Part shown: positions 1 to 8,507 of the stretch, piece by piece
How positions within the stretch are numbered: position 1 is the stretch's first letter
How the letters are laid out: each line of letters opens with the position of its first letter
Assembly: GCF_037338445.1 (NCBI RefSeq)
Contig: NZ_CP147838.1
Location: forward strand, 1,240,001-1,304,000
Direction of reading: 5' to 3'
DNA: 64,000 nt
DNA from: Salinibaculum sp. SYNS191
GTDB taxonomy: Archaea > Halobacteriota > Halobacteria > Halobacteriales > Haloarculaceae
Notes under the pieces: model-generated
Seen by the model: the letters and a program-made list of their open reading frames with translations, nothing else
Told to the model about the DNA's origin: nothing
Database searches by the model: none
Program-made: the position numbers and the translations under genes

Positions 1-231
1 GACCCCGGTGACGCCCTTGATCAGTGTAGCGACTGTGCCATCCGCTCCTCGGACGACATGACCAACAAGGAACTCGTGGAGTGGCTTGGCGAGCAGGCCG
101 GATTCGAAGCTAACGAGGGAACACCGGCGTACTTAAGCAAGGGACAGCTCGTCGCTCTCCGGGATTATGTACTCGAACTGCAAGAGGAGCAGACGGACGA
201 ATCAGCAGATGAGAATACGGCCAATGCATGA
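1..231 (+). CDS. Hypothetical protein, C-terminal fragment (5' end outside window)
   Basis: An open frame runs from the first base to a TGA at 229-231 and gives 76 residues. A CxxC pair sits near the visible start (residues 9 and 12), followed by a helical stretch and an acidic Glu/Asp/Asn tail. The stop overlaps the ATG of the next gene (ATGA at 228-231), so the two are probably translationally coupled. I do not recognise the family. The lower GC content and the neighbouring nuclease-like gene suggest it belongs to a virus-derived or mobile segment whose edge lies here. Confidence 0.6.
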   Translation, partial: DPGDALDQCSDCAIRSSDDMTNKELVEWLGEQAGFEANEGTPAYLSKGQLVALRDYVLELQEEQTDESADENTANA

Positions 232-761
232 GCACATCTGATCCACTCGTTTCAGTCTCGGAGATGCCGAAGGCGGTTCAGCCGACAGTAGAGATCTCTG
301 ATGCGAAACGAATTCCCCTGTCCGAACTCGGTACGATGCGAGCGCGGGGTGGGCCGGGCAGCATCGAGAATCACATCAGGGGGATTATGGGCGAGTTCGC
401 CGTGGCGAAGTTCTTCGGCGTGCCTGAAAAAGTCGATGACGAAATATACGAACATGGCGACCCCGGATATGACCTTCAGATCGACGGCAAGACCATCGAT
501 GTGAAAACAGTTGATCCGAGGGCCAACAATCCCGGCCTGATGGTCGACGCTACCCGGAACATCGAGGCGGACTACTACGTCCTTGTTCAGGAACTGAACG
601 CGAACACCTACCGAATCATCGGGTACGCGCCCGCGCCTGTTGTCAAAAATGCCGATGTCCGTCCACTGCGTCTCGACGGATACGCCAAGAGGCTCAGAGT
701 TGTCGAACAGTACGATCTCTTTCCGATTCCGTCCTACATTGGAGTCTCCGAGCGGCCCTAA
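228..761 (+). CDS. PD-(D/E)XK nuclease-like protein
   Basis: The 177-residue protein has the spacing of a PD-(D/E)XK core: Glu56 in a GEFAVAKFFG helix, Asp82 in GYDL, and Asp91-x-Lys93 in KTIDVKTV. Enzymes of this fold cut or bind DNA with divalent metal at those residues. A basic, Pro-containing C-terminal half follows. The start overlaps the preceding stop by ATGA. Base composition is less GC-rich than the genes to the right, which fits an origin in a halovirus or integrated element. The specific activity (restriction, recombination, viral resolvase) cannot be told from the sequence. It could also be an inactive member of the fold. Confidence 0.55.
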   Translation: MSTSDPLVSVSEMPKAVQPTVEISDAKRIPLSELGTMRARGGPGSIENHIRGIMGEFAVAKFFGVPEKVDDEIYEHGDPGYDLQIDGKTIDVKTVDPRANNPGLMVDATRNIEADYYVLVQELNANTYRIIGYAPAPVVKNADVRPLRLDGYAKRLRVVEQYDLFPIPSYIGVSERP

Positions 762-950
762 TTCTTAATCGGTCTACCTCAGCAAAGGCGAACATTGGTT
801 GACCCTTGCCGAGAGGTACTCCTTCGTCCGGGCAGTGAGGAGCGGATGCGATAGAAGGGAATCGTCCGCTGCGTCCCGCGTGGAGTGACCGAACGTCCAC
901 TGACACAGCGGTGACGGGCGATATTTGGCGATGCAGCCCCAACGACGGGT

Positions 951-1793
951 ATGACCGACGTAGCGCGGACGGAGAACCCGCTGGACCTCTCGCTGTCCGA
1001 CGACGAACTCGACGCGTACCGCGACCACATCACGACGTTCATCACGGAGACGGTCGAGGCCGCCGGTGCCGACGAGGCGATCATCGCGCTCTCGGGGGGC
1101 ATCGACAGCACGCTCACCGCCCACCTCGCCGTCGAGGCGCTGGGGCCGGACACGGTCTACGGGCTCGTCCTGCCGAGCGAGGTCAACCGCGAGGGCAACA
1201 TGAGCGACGCAGAGCGCGTCGCCAGCGACCTGCTCGGCATCGAGTACGAGGTCGTCGAGATAGAGCCCCTCGTCGAGGCGGTCGTCGGTGCCGTCCCGGA
1301 GGCGATGACCGCCGACGACCCGGACCGCTACCGGACGGCCGTCGGCAACCTCCGCGCGCGCCTGCGTGCCGTGTTGAACTATTTCGCGGCGAACAACCGC
1401 GGCGGGGTGGTGCTGGGCACCGGCAACAAGAGCGAGGCGCTGGCGGGGTACTACACCAAGTACGGCGACGGCGCGGTCGACTGCCTGCCGATCGCGCCGC
1501 TGTACAAACAGCAGGTCCGCCAGCTCGCCCGCCACGTGGGCGTCCCGGAGGACCTCGCCGCGAAGACCGCCAGCGCCGAACTGTGGGCCGACCAGACCGA
1601 CGAGGAGGAACTGGGGCTCGACTACGACACGCTGGACTCGATTCTCGCGCTGCACGTCGACGGCCCGCTGTCGACGGCCGCCACCGCGCGTCACCTGGCG
1701 GTCGAGGAGTCACTCGTCGAACGCGTCAGGGGTCTCTACGAGCGGAGCGCGCACAAACGCGAGTTCCCGCCGGGGCCGGACCCGCTGTTCTAA
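951..1793 (+). CDS. nadE: NH3-dependent NAD+ synthetase
   Basis: The enzyme adenylates nicotinic acid adenine dinucleotide with ATP and then amidates it to NAD+, the last step of NAD synthesis in the cytoplasm. The ATP-pyrophosphatase P-loop SGGIDS is at residues 48-53. The GTGNKSE and YTKYGDG motifs near residues 156-172 are those of the NadE family, and the 280-residue length is normal for the ammonia-dependent form without a glutaminase domain. A TATA-like ATATTT at 921-926 lies about 27 nt before the ATG and suggests a leaderless transcript. The 3' end overlaps the convergent zinc-finger gene by 4 bp. Confidence 0.95.
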   Translation: MTDVARTENPLDLSLSDDELDAYRDHITTFITETVEAAGADEAIIALSGGIDSTLTAHLAVEALGPDTVYGLVLPSEVNREGNMSDAERVASDLLGIEYEVVEIEPLVEAVVGAVPEAMTADDPDRYRTAVGNLRARLRAVLNYFAANNRGGVVLGTGNKSEALAGYYTKYGDGAVDCLPIAPLYKQQVRQLARHVGVPEDLAAKTASAELWADQTDEEELGLDYDTLDSILALHVDGPLSTAATARHLAVEESLVERVRGLYERSAHKREFPPGPDPLF

Positions 1794-2449
1794 GCCTCGG
1801 TCTGCACGACGATTCGAATCCGGTCGCCGGCGCTGGGGTTCTCGTCGCTCGCCCCCGAGAGTTCGTAGCTCGCGGGGTCGACCGACTCGCCGTCGACGGT
1901 GACGCTCACGTTCGTGCCGGGGTCGCTGTCGCTGTAGGTCGTGCCCTGGAAGGTCACGCTGTCGGCGGTGACGCCGATGTCCAGCGTCGCCATCGCGTAC
2001 TCCAGGGTGACGCCGTCCGCGTGCTTGTGCCAGACGCGGCCGTCGCCACCCTCGAAGTGGAAGGCGGCGAACTCCCGCGGGCGTTGATACTCCGGCCGGC
2101 TGAAGTCGACGCGCTCGCCTGCGATGGTGACGTTCGCGAAGCCGTGGCCGTGGGCGCTGCCGGTCACCGCCCCGGGCGTCTGTGCCACCGCGATGCCGTT
2201 GACCGCGGCCCCGCCGCTGCCGCCGCCGGTTCCCAGGAGCACGTAGGCGACGACGGCCACCGCAAACAGCAGAACGCCGCCGAGCACGAGCGGTCCCGTC
2301 GGCACCCCGTCGGCCTCGCCGGAGCCGACGCGGTCGTCGACCCGCCGCCTGTCGATAGCACCCAGTTCCCCCTCGTGTGCGTCCGCGAGGTGGTCGAGGT
2401 ACGCCTCCTCGTCCGCGAAGTGGTCCCCGCAGTAGTCACAGTCCGGCAT
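1790..2449 (-). CDS. C2H2-type zinc-finger membrane protein
   Basis: The N-terminus carries a single zinc finger (Cys4, Cys7, His20, His25). One transmembrane helix follows at about residues 51-73, then a Gly-rich linker and a roughly 140-residue beta-rich domain that would lie outside the cell if the finger is cytoplasmic. The outer domain contains a HxHGHG segment and predicted beta strands. The finger may bind nucleic acid or a protein partner. It is a haloarchaeal type of small membrane protein with no assigned role, and it ends tail to tail with nadE. Confidence 0.75.
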   Translation of the reverse strand: MPDCDYCGDHFADEEAYLDHLADAHEGELGAIDRRRVDDRVGSGEADGVPTGPLVLGGVLLFAVAVVAYVLLGTGGGSGGAAVNGIAVAQTPGAVTGSAHGHGFANVTIAGERVDFSRPEYQRPREFAAFHFEGGDGRVWHKHADGVTLEYAMATLDIGVTADSVTFQGTTYSDSDPGTNVSVTVDGESVDPASYELSGASDENPSAGDRIRIVVQTEA

Positions 2450-2476
2450 CTGGCGCTCCGTTCGGCTCGCGCCTAC

Positions 2477-3169
2477 TCAGCGGTTTCGGTCGTCGGGGTC
2501 GAAGTCGGCGATACGCTCCGCGAACGCCGCCGCCTCGCGGCGTTCCCGCGTCTCGCGGTCGCCGTCCGCTCGCAGCAGCCGTTTGATTGTCCGTAGCGTC
2601 GCCGCGTCGTTGTCCGCAATCGTATCCGCGACCGAGCGCGGGTCGTCGACGATGCGACTGACCAGCCCCATCCGCAGCGCCGCGTCGGCGTCGACGGTCC
2701 GCCCGGAGAGCGCGACGTCCATCGCCTCCCCTTCGCCGACGACCCGGGGCAGGCGGGCGGTCCCGCCCCACGCGCCGAACAGGCCGAGGCTGACGCCGGT
2801 CTCGGCGAAGGTGGCCCGCGGCGTCGCCAGCCGGATGTCACACGCAAGCGCCAGTTCGACGCCGCCACCGCGGGCCGGTCCGTCGACGCCGGCGACGACC
2901 GCACCGTCGTAGTCCGCGAGCGCCCGCGCTACCCGCTGTCCGTGACGAGCGAACGCCTCGGCCTCGTCCGCATCCAGGTCCGCAACCACGTCGAGGTCCG
3001 CGCCGGCGGAGAAAGCACCGCCGGCACCGGTGAGATAGACGACCGGTTCGGTGGCCTCGGCCAGGGCCGTCTCCAGCGCGTCGAGTCCGTCGGGCGTGAG
3101 AGCGTTGCGCCGCTGTGGCCGGTCCATAGTGACCGTCCGCAGGTCGTCGTCGACCGCGGTCTGAATCAT
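2477..3169 (-). CDS. Enoyl-CoA hydratase/isomerase-family protein
   Basis: This is a crotonase-fold protein of about 230 residues with an oxyanion-hole loop (GGAFSAGADL) and the GGGVELALACDI segment. The first catalytic Glu (the Glu144 position of rat crotonase) is present. The second (Glu164) aligns with Gly in the stretch FAETGVSLGL, so hydratase activity is doubtful and an isomerase, dehalogenase or thioesterase role is possible. I chose the ATG at 3169; an in-frame ATG at 3196 would add 9 residues and run into the divergent promoter. It is divergent from the gene at 3231. Confidence 0.85.
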   Translation of the reverse strand: MIQTAVDDDLRTVTMDRPQRRNALTPDGLDALETALAEATEPVVYLTGAGGAFSAGADLDVVADLDADEAEAFARHGQRVARALADYDGAVVAGVDGPARGGGVELALACDIRLATPRATFAETGVSLGLFGAWGGTARLPRVVGEGEAMDVALSGRTVDADAALRMGLVSRIVDDPRSVADTIADNDAATLRTIKRLLRADGDRETRERREAAAFAERIADFDPDDRNR

Positions 3170-3230
3170 GTCGTGGGGGTCGCCGGACGTTTCCAAAGGT
3201 CTTTGCCTTTCCCGCTGCTATGGCGTGGTA

Positions 3231-3908
3231 ATGGAGGACGACGCGGCGGTTCGAGGAGCCGCGCTGGACGCCATCGAGGATATCGAGCCGGAACCCCTCC
3301 GGGAACGTATCGCGGCGCAACTCACCGGGGGGTCGATGGCCCCCGGCGTCCTGACGATACGTACGGTTCGGGCGCTCAAGGACGGCACGGGTGCGGTGGC
3401 GACCAGCGACGGCACCCTCCTCGACCCGGTCGCCGAGCGTGCGGCCGGTGTCCAGCTCATCTACGACGGGTTGCAACTGACCAGACAGCTCTCCCACGAG
3501 GAACCGTGGGTCGACGGCGACCGGGAGGCGGCGGACCTCGCCGTCCTCGCGGCAGACGTCCTCGTCTCGCGGGGATTCTACCTGCTGGCACGGACGGAAG
3601 CGGCCGAGGCGGCGGTCGCGGTCGTCCGCGCGTTCGGGAGCGACCAGACCGTCCGTCGGGAGACCGACGACAGTTCGCTCGACCGGAACCTGGAGGCGGA
3701 CGTGCTCGAACTCGCCGTCGTCGCCGGCGCGACGATGGGCGACGGGACCGCCTCACCACGCCTGCGTGAGTTCGCGTCGGAGATGGTCAACGGCGAGCCC
3801 TTCTCCGACCCGGACTCGTTCTTCCCCGAGACGCTCACGGAGACGCTGAGCACGCTGGTCACGGAGACCGGCACCGGTCATGGTGTCACCACCTCGGCCG
3901 ACCAGTGA
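3231..3908 (+). CDS. Conserved haloarchaeal protein, helical, polyprenyl-synthetase-like
   Basis: The protein has 225 residues and is mostly alpha-helical. It contains the segment AERAAGVQLIYDGLQLTRQL and an HEEPW motif that recall a degenerate isoprenoid-synthase fold, but the DDxxD metal motifs are absent. From memory this matches a halobacterial family annotated as DUF7114. I chose the ATG at 3231 because the 21 residues upstream of it (from 3168) are Cys/Ser-rich and overlap the divergent gene. The function is unknown. Confidence 0.7.
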   Translation: MEDDAAVRGAALDAIEDIEPEPLRERIAAQLTGGSMAPGVLTIRTVRALKDGTGAVATSDGTLLDPVAERAAGVQLIYDGLQLTRQLSHEEPWVDGDREAADLAVLAADVLVSRGFYLLARTEAAEAAVAVVRAFGSDQTVRRETDDSSLDRNLEADVLELAVVAGATMGDGTASPRLREFASEMVNGEPFSDPDSFFPETLTETLSTLVTETGTGHGVTTSADQ

Positions 3909-3951
3909 ATCGAAACGCCTAAAGACAGTACGGGGCAACGGACGTATGCGC

Positions 3952-4023
3952 GCCTGGGTAGCTTAGCGGTAAAGCGCGTCCTTGGTAAGGACGAGAGCCC
4001 GGGTTCAAATCCCGGCCTAGGCT
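3952..4023 (+). tRNA. tRNA-Thr (anticodon GGU)
   Basis: The sequence folds as a full cloverleaf of 72 nt. The 7-bp acceptor stem pairs GCCTGGG with CCTAGGC. The D stem is GCTT/AAGC, the anticodon stem is CGTCC/GGACG with loop TTGGTAA (anticodon GGT), and the T stem is CCGGG/CCCGG with loop TTCAAAT. The discriminator base is T and the CCA end is not encoded. tRNA genes are common integration sites in haloarchaea. I found no second copy of the 3' end in the window. Confidence 0.95.
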
Positions 4024-4544
4024 TGCAGCTAAACGTTGAAAGCCCCTGTCAAGCTGTACTACAGATTCTTCGGGCTTCGACGTCGCACACGTTGACCAGA
4101 ACCGTCTGTGCGCGCCACGGGGGTGGTCCATGACCGCCGGACGCGACTCCCTCCCGGCGTGTCACGAGATTATCGACAATCACGACGACCGGCGCGCGGC
4201 GACCGACGCTGACCTGAAGAAGCGCGGGCCCCCGTCGCGACTGCTTCCCCGAGTGCGAGACGCCGGCAGATATCGACGCACCGCTGGCACGGCTGGTGAC
4301 GGCTGACTCTCGCTCGGGGCGGGTCGGCCACATCCACGCCGACCTGGGACCCGCCACGCGACCAGTCGACGCTTGCGGGCCAACTCGCCGCAGAGGACTA
4401 CGGGCTCGAAGACCTGGGCCTCGACCCGCTCGCAGGATGTGACGAGAGTACTGTACTCCTCTCTGTGGGGTTTCACCGAGTCGTCACTGTGACCGCCGGC
4501 AGTGACCAGTATCTTCAACAGGCCCCCGTCGAACCCATGGAACG
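4024..4544. other. Gene-poor region after tRNA-Thr, possible decayed coding sequence
   Basis: No convincing gene is present. Short stretches in different frames look protein-like: an acidic segment around 4130-4220, then one reading CFPECETPADIDAPLARL around 4220-4280, then LAAEDYGLEDLGLDPLAGCD around 4385-4440. Frames switch and stops intervene, as expected of a frameshifted pseudogene. The original family is not recognisable to me. Confidence 0.35.
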
Positions 4545-4736
4545 ATGGCACTGTCGACGGATACCCTCCTGTTCAGTATCGTGATGATGCTCATGGCCGT
4601 CCAGATCGAGGCCTCTGGATACGGGTCCTCGGACCTGTGGGTCCTGCTGGGACTGACAACCGGTGCGTTCGGGTTGCTGGGAAGCCTCGCGTCGGCGCTG
4701 CAGACTGTGGACGAGGCCACTACCGGGTCTGACTGA
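4545..4736 (+). CDS. Small two-helix membrane protein
   Basis: The 63-residue product is hydrophobic, with helices at about residues 6-22 and 30-50 separated by a Gly-Ser turn and followed by an acidic tail. This is the usual shape of short conserved haloarchaeal membrane proteins of unknown role. No soluble domain or motif is present. It is the only intact-looking plus-strand gene in the decayed stretch after the tRNA. Confidence 0.55.
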   Translation: MALSTDTLLFSIVMMLMAVQIEASGYGSSDLWVLLGLTTGAFGLLGSLASALQTVDEATTGSD

Positions 4737-5086
4737 GTCGCCGGCGAGAAGGCCCTCCCAGGTCGAAACGGGTATGAGCCGGAGAAGACTGGACTGAGGA
4801 TAACCGATTCGCGTCTTGTAACGTAGCTCGACTCTCTCATCAGGGGCCAGTCATGGAGGTACGACCGTTCACTGCGAGTGATGCTGATGCCGTCTTCGAG
4901 TTTGAACGGGCGAGCGAGTACGGACTCGGTAACGAGTACGTGCTGACGAAGCGTTCATGGTCAAACAGTGACACGACGGCGCGTTAGATGCCGTGCCTGG
5001 AATCGTCGCCTATCGACCGGAACTCCATCAGACAGAGAATTAACGCATCCCTCGGAGAGAACCGGCAGTCACGGCAGAGATATATC
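4737..5086. other. Gene-poor stretch with one short ORF
   Basis: The only readable item is a 44-codon frame at 4853-4987 (begins MEVRPFTASDADAVF, ends TAG). Its start resembles the first strand and helix of GNAT acetyltransferases or another alpha/beta protein, so it may be the truncated front of a lost gene. The remainder shows nothing I can assign. Confidence 0.3.
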
Positions 5087-5515
5087 TCACTGCCCAGAAA
5101 ATTCTTTCCGCCCCCGTAGGATCGTATTGCGTAAGCGCGGCAGATAATGGGTGAGATTCGTCGTCGTGATGATGCCGACGAGGTCGCCATTGTCAACGAC
5201 AGGGAGCCGACGGATCGACTGCGTTCGCATCTTGTCGGCTGCCGTGTGGATACTCTCCGAGCTGGCGATAGTGATGACCGGAGCGGACAGGAATGATTCG
5301 ACACGGATAGATTCGATATCAGCGCCTGCCGCAACTTGCTGCATGATATCTGATTCGGTGACGATGCCGATGACCTCGTCCGTCTCGGGCGCAACCACCA
5401 CTGCAGAACCGATTTCGTGTTCTGCGAAGAGGACAGCAACGTCACACGCCGTCATCTCCCCGGTAATTGTGTGCACCGAGCGCGTCATCACGTCCCCCAC
5501 AGATTGTTCAATCAT
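5087..5515 (-). CDS. CBS-domain pair protein
   Basis: The 142-residue protein consists of two tandem CBS motifs (about residues 5-60 and 70-130). It begins VGDVMTRSVHTI and contains the typical VIGIVTESDI and LVGIITTTNL ends of each repeat. Such Bateman modules bind adenine nucleotides and sense energy state, or regulate a partner protein. No catalytic domain is fused. I chose the ATG at 5515. The longer frame to 5656 adds 47 Cys-rich residues with no CBS similarity and is probably non-coding. Confidence 0.85.
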   Translation of the reverse strand: MIEQSVGDVMTRSVHTITGEMTACDVAVLFAEHEIGSAVVVAPETDEVIGIVTESDIMQQVAAGADIESIRVESFLSAPVITIASSESIHTAADKMRTQSIRRLPVVDNGDLVGIITTTNLTHYLPRLRNTILRGRKEFSGQ

Positions 5516-6290
5516 ACTACCAGTTCGTACCGGGCATGGATAACCTTGTTGCGGGCAGCCGAGGACACAGCAGGTGGGCCACACATGGCGACAGAACACG
5601 CGTGCTGCATCCACACTCTGTATGCAACCCGCCTTCCGACGAGACTGGTAGTCCATCGCACAGGCGCGGGTACTCTCCAGGCGCGACGGCCTGGCACTCG
5701 CAGAGCGCCTCTACGACCGGCCGGAGAACCTGTGGGATGGCGACCTGGCAGTATCTGACAATTCCGGGAGGTCGACGAGGTCGGCCAGCGCCCGTGCGCC
5801 TGTCGCCAGGAGAGTGCGCTGGACCCCTCTCGTCCCGAGGGCGGTGGTCGTACGCTGTGACCGTCGGTGGAGCGTGTGTGTCATCGTCTGGCTCGCGGTT
5901 CCCGGAACTGCCGTCGTGGGAAACGGGACGCCGTAGCGTCAAGATGCTGCGGTACAGAACCGCTCCGGACGCTCAGTCACCGCGGGAGCCGTTCACGGTG
6001 CCGGCACGTCGGGAACACCCGGCTGACCGCCTGGCAGCCAAGAGGGGGCGGCCGTGAACGACCAGTGTATTGTGTAAGAAATACACAATCCACCGAGGCG
6101 AAGATAGTGGCCTGTATCCGACGATTGCCGGCGACAAATGTGTCGAGCGAGTGCTATCTGGAAAAGTTCGGTTTCAGAACCCCTAGAACTTCAATCCGAA
6201 TGTGGTTAATGATAGTGATTGTTATTGCCCAATCAGAATCCGGTGACTAACTAATACCACGGCTGGGTAAGCATTAAACGGTGTTGCACT
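5516..6290. other. Long non-coding or decayed region before the SDR gene
   Basis: Frames overlap here on both strands but none has a protein family look. A plausible coding fragment reads RRDGLALAERLYDRPENLWD at about 5675-5735 and then loses its frame. The right part (6061-6290) is AT-richer and contains the palindrome at 6069-6089 and presumably the promoter of the SDR gene at 6291. Confidence 0.4.
6069..6089. promoter_or_regulatory. Perfect inverted repeat, 8-bp arms
   Basis: ATTGTGTA and TACACAAT flank a 5-nt AGAAA loop. The element lies about 200 bp before the SDR gene at 6291 in AT-rich DNA. It could be an operator or an RNA hairpin. Only the symmetry supports it. Confidence 0.4.
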
Positions 6291-7064
6291 ATGAGTGAAC
6301 TACTCTCCGGGAAGACGGCGGTCGTCACCGGAGCCATGAGCGGGAACGGACGCGCGATAGCCAGGCGATTCGCGGAAGAAGGTGCGGACGTCGTCGTCGC
6401 AGACATCCGCGAGGAGCCACGGGAAGCGACAGTCCCGACCCACGAGGTAATCGAAACGGAGACAGACGCTCGGGCGACCTACGTCGAGTGCGACGTGACC
6501 GACAAAGACGACCTGGAGGCGGCGATGGACGCGGCCGAGGAGTTCGGCGGCGTCGATGTGATGGTGAACAACGCGGGCATCTTCCGTGGCGAAGAGTTCC
6601 TCTCGGTCTCCGAAGACGAGTTCGACCAGTTGATGGACATCAACGTCAAGGGAGTCTTCTTCGGGACGCAGGTCGCTGGCGAGCGGATGACCGAGAATGA
6701 CGGCGGTTCCATCATCAACCTCTCCAGCGTGGCCGGACTCGAGGGGACGGGCGAGTACGTCAGTTACTGCACGTCGAAGGGCGCGGTCCGCCTGATGACC
6801 TACTCGACGGCGGACGCGCTGGGACCGGACGGTATCCGGGTCAACGCAATCCATCCCGGCGTCATCGAGACGGCGATGACGACCGACGACGTCCCGATCG
6901 TCGGCACCGAAGAGGGCGAGGCGTTCCTCGAAGCGATTCCGAGCCGCCGGTTCGGCCAGCCGGAGGACGTGGCGGACGCCGCGCTGTTCCTCGCCAGCGA
7001 CCTGAGCTCCTACGTGAACGGGGAGTCGCTCGTTCTCGACGGCGGGATGACGAACACCGGATAA
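6291..7064 (+). CDS. Short-chain dehydrogenase/reductase
   Basis: This is a classical SDR of 257 residues. The cofactor loop TGAMSGNG is near residues 13-20, and an Asp after the second strand (VVVADI) suggests NAD preference. NNAG is near residue 90, and the catalytic Ser and YCTSK dyad near residues 145-163. SDRs of this type oxidise or reduce hydroxyl/keto groups, often as 3-hydroxyacyl-CoA or alcohol dehydrogenases. It stands alone between a decayed region and a convergent transporter gene, so the substrate is not evident. Confidence 0.9.
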   Translation: MSELLSGKTAVVTGAMSGNGRAIARRFAEEGADVVVADIREEPREATVPTHEVIETETDARATYVECDVTDKDDLEAAMDAAEEFGGVDVMVNNAGIFRGEEFLSVSEDEFDQLMDINVKGVFFGTQVAGERMTENDGGSIINLSSVAGLEGTGEYVSYCTSKGAVRLMTYSTADALGPDGIRVNAIHPGVIETAMTTDDVPIVGTEEGEAFLEAIPSRRFGQPEDVADAALFLASDLSSYVNGESLVLDGGMTNTG

Positions 7065-7273
7065 ACACCTCATCCAGTACCCCGCTCTCGCTGTGATTCT
7101 CACGGCAGGGCGGGGAATCATGGGGCTCGGGGCAACCGCGCGGGTGACGCCCGACCACGGCGAGAGCCGGGAAGACGGCCGGGCCAGCTATCGCAGACGG
7201 GCCAGGCCGGACCCGCCGGTATCGTTCACAAACGGCGAGACGTGACGGCGAGATGCGAGACGCACCCGAGACG

Positions 7274-8191
7274 TCAGAATACGGTGCCTGGGTCGAGAGT
7301 CACCAGCGTCACGCCGACGACGACGAGCACCGCCCCGACGACGATTCCACGCGTGACCCGTTCGAGGTCACGCAGGAGGAAGTACGCGAAGAGCGTGGTG
7401 AAAAGCGGTGCCGTCGAGCCCAGCGATTCGACGATAGCGACGCGTCCCGCTGGCAGCGCGAGGGCGGCGAACACGGAGAGGAGGGCGACGGCGGTGAGTG
7501 CGCCGCTGGCGGCGAAGTACCCGTACGACCGGCGGTCGGCCGAGCGGAAGCCGGCGGTTCCCCGGACGGCGGCGTAGCCGAGGAAGACGAGCAGGGCACC
7601 CGCCTCGTTGAGTGCGACGGCCTGGAGCACGTCCGCCTCGCCCGTTCCCAGCCCGAACCGTCGGAGGACGTTCCCGAAGGCAAAGAGCGCACCCGACGCG
7701 AGCGGGAAGAGCAGGTCCCGGGGACTCCACCCGGAGATGTCCCCGCCCTTTGCGAGACTGAGCATCACGAGGCCGGCGACGAGCACGACGATGCCGGCGC
7801 CAGTCTCGACGGAGACGGGTTCACCGAGCAGCCCGAAGGCGAACACGGTCGCAAACAGGGGTCGAGCACTCACGACGGCACTGTTGATGCTCGCGCCGAC
7901 CCGGTCGACGCCGACGAAGACGGCGAGCCGCCCCAGGGCCGTCCCCGTCGCCCCGGCGAACAGGAACAGCCCCGCCACGGCCGGGTCTATCCCCGCGAGG
8001 AAGTCCGCTCCGTGGAGCGCGAACAGAGCGACGAGGAACAACGAGAGGTCGACGACCACCACCACCAGCGACGCCTGCAGGGCAGTCCCGTCCAGCGACA
8101 TCCCCCGTTTGTCGAGCACGGGCGTGAACCCCCAGATGACGGCCGGGACGAGCGCGAGGAGATAGACTGTGGCGTCGGGGCCGAGAAACAT
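7274..8191 (-). CDS. EamA/DMT-superfamily transporter
   Basis: The 305-residue integral membrane protein has about ten hydrophobic helices arranged as two EamA halves. The first begins LALVPAVIWGFTPVLDK, and the second follows a short polar loop near residue 150. Drug/metabolite transporters of this group export amino acids or small metabolites, and the substrate cannot be predicted. I chose the ATG at 8191 over the GTG at 8197. It is convergent with the SDR at 6291. Confidence 0.85.
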   Translation of the reverse strand: MFLGPDATVYLLALVPAVIWGFTPVLDKRGMSLDGTALQASLVVVVVDLSLFLVALFALHGADFLAGIDPAVAGLFLFAGATGTALGRLAVFVGVDRVGASINSAVVSARPLFATVFAFGLLGEPVSVETGAGIVVLVAGLVMLSLAKGGDISGWSPRDLLFPLASGALFAFGNVLRRFGLGTGEADVLQAVALNEAGALLVFLGYAAVRGTAGFRSADRRSYGYFAASGALTAVALLSVFAALALPAGRVAIVESLGSTAPLFTTLFAYFLLRDLERVTRGIVVGAVLVVVGVTLVTLDPGTVF

Positions 8192-8327
8192 ACCCACCCT
8201 GCGGGCGGCCCCGATATGAACGTGCCTCTTCGACCGACGGGGAGAAAACCGCCCACCCGACCGGTGACGTCGCGTAGCGCCGGGTCGTGCTGCCGCTACG
8301 CGCGGCAGCGGTAGCCATTACGCGCGT

Positions 8328-8507
8328 TCAGTCGTGGTGGTGTACCCAGTCGGTGAGCGCGACGAACGAGGACTCACCACACCCGCCGCACGACTCCGGG
8401 GGTTCGAAGCTGTGCTCGCTTGCGGACGCGTGAATCGGCGTCCCCGCGTGGGTTATCTGGCAGTTCGTACAGACGTAGCGCTTGGGCTCCTCTGGAACGT
8501 GGGCCAT
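8328..8507 (-). CDS. Small zinc-ribbon-like protein
   Basis: The product has 59 residues with two Cys pairs, CTNC near residue 13 and CGGC near residue 38, as expected for one zinc site. It ends WVHHHD. The ATG at 8507 was chosen because the 32 residues upstream of it are Arg-rich and unlike the rest. Many such micro-proteins occur in haloarchaea and their roles are mostly unknown. Confidence 0.65.
   Translation of the reverse strand: MAHVPEEPKRYVCTNCQITHAGTPIHASASEHSFEPPESCGGCGESSFVALTDWVHHHD

Noticed and set aside
911..2596. 561-residue plus-strand open frame across nadE and the zinc-finger gene
   Set aside because: It is Arg/Pro/Gly-rich, overlaps two real genes in other frames, and has no domain. 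Such antisense or alternate-frame openings are common in GC-rich haloarchaeal DNA.
5517..5942. 141-residue minus-strand frame
   Set aside because: Low-complexity product with many Arg/Pro/Cys residues, no domain, and several competing frames of similar length on the other strand.
7253..8314. 353-residue plus-strand frame
   Set aside because: It is the antisense of the DMT transporter, with a Glu/Arg/Asp composition that mirrors membrane codons on the other strand.
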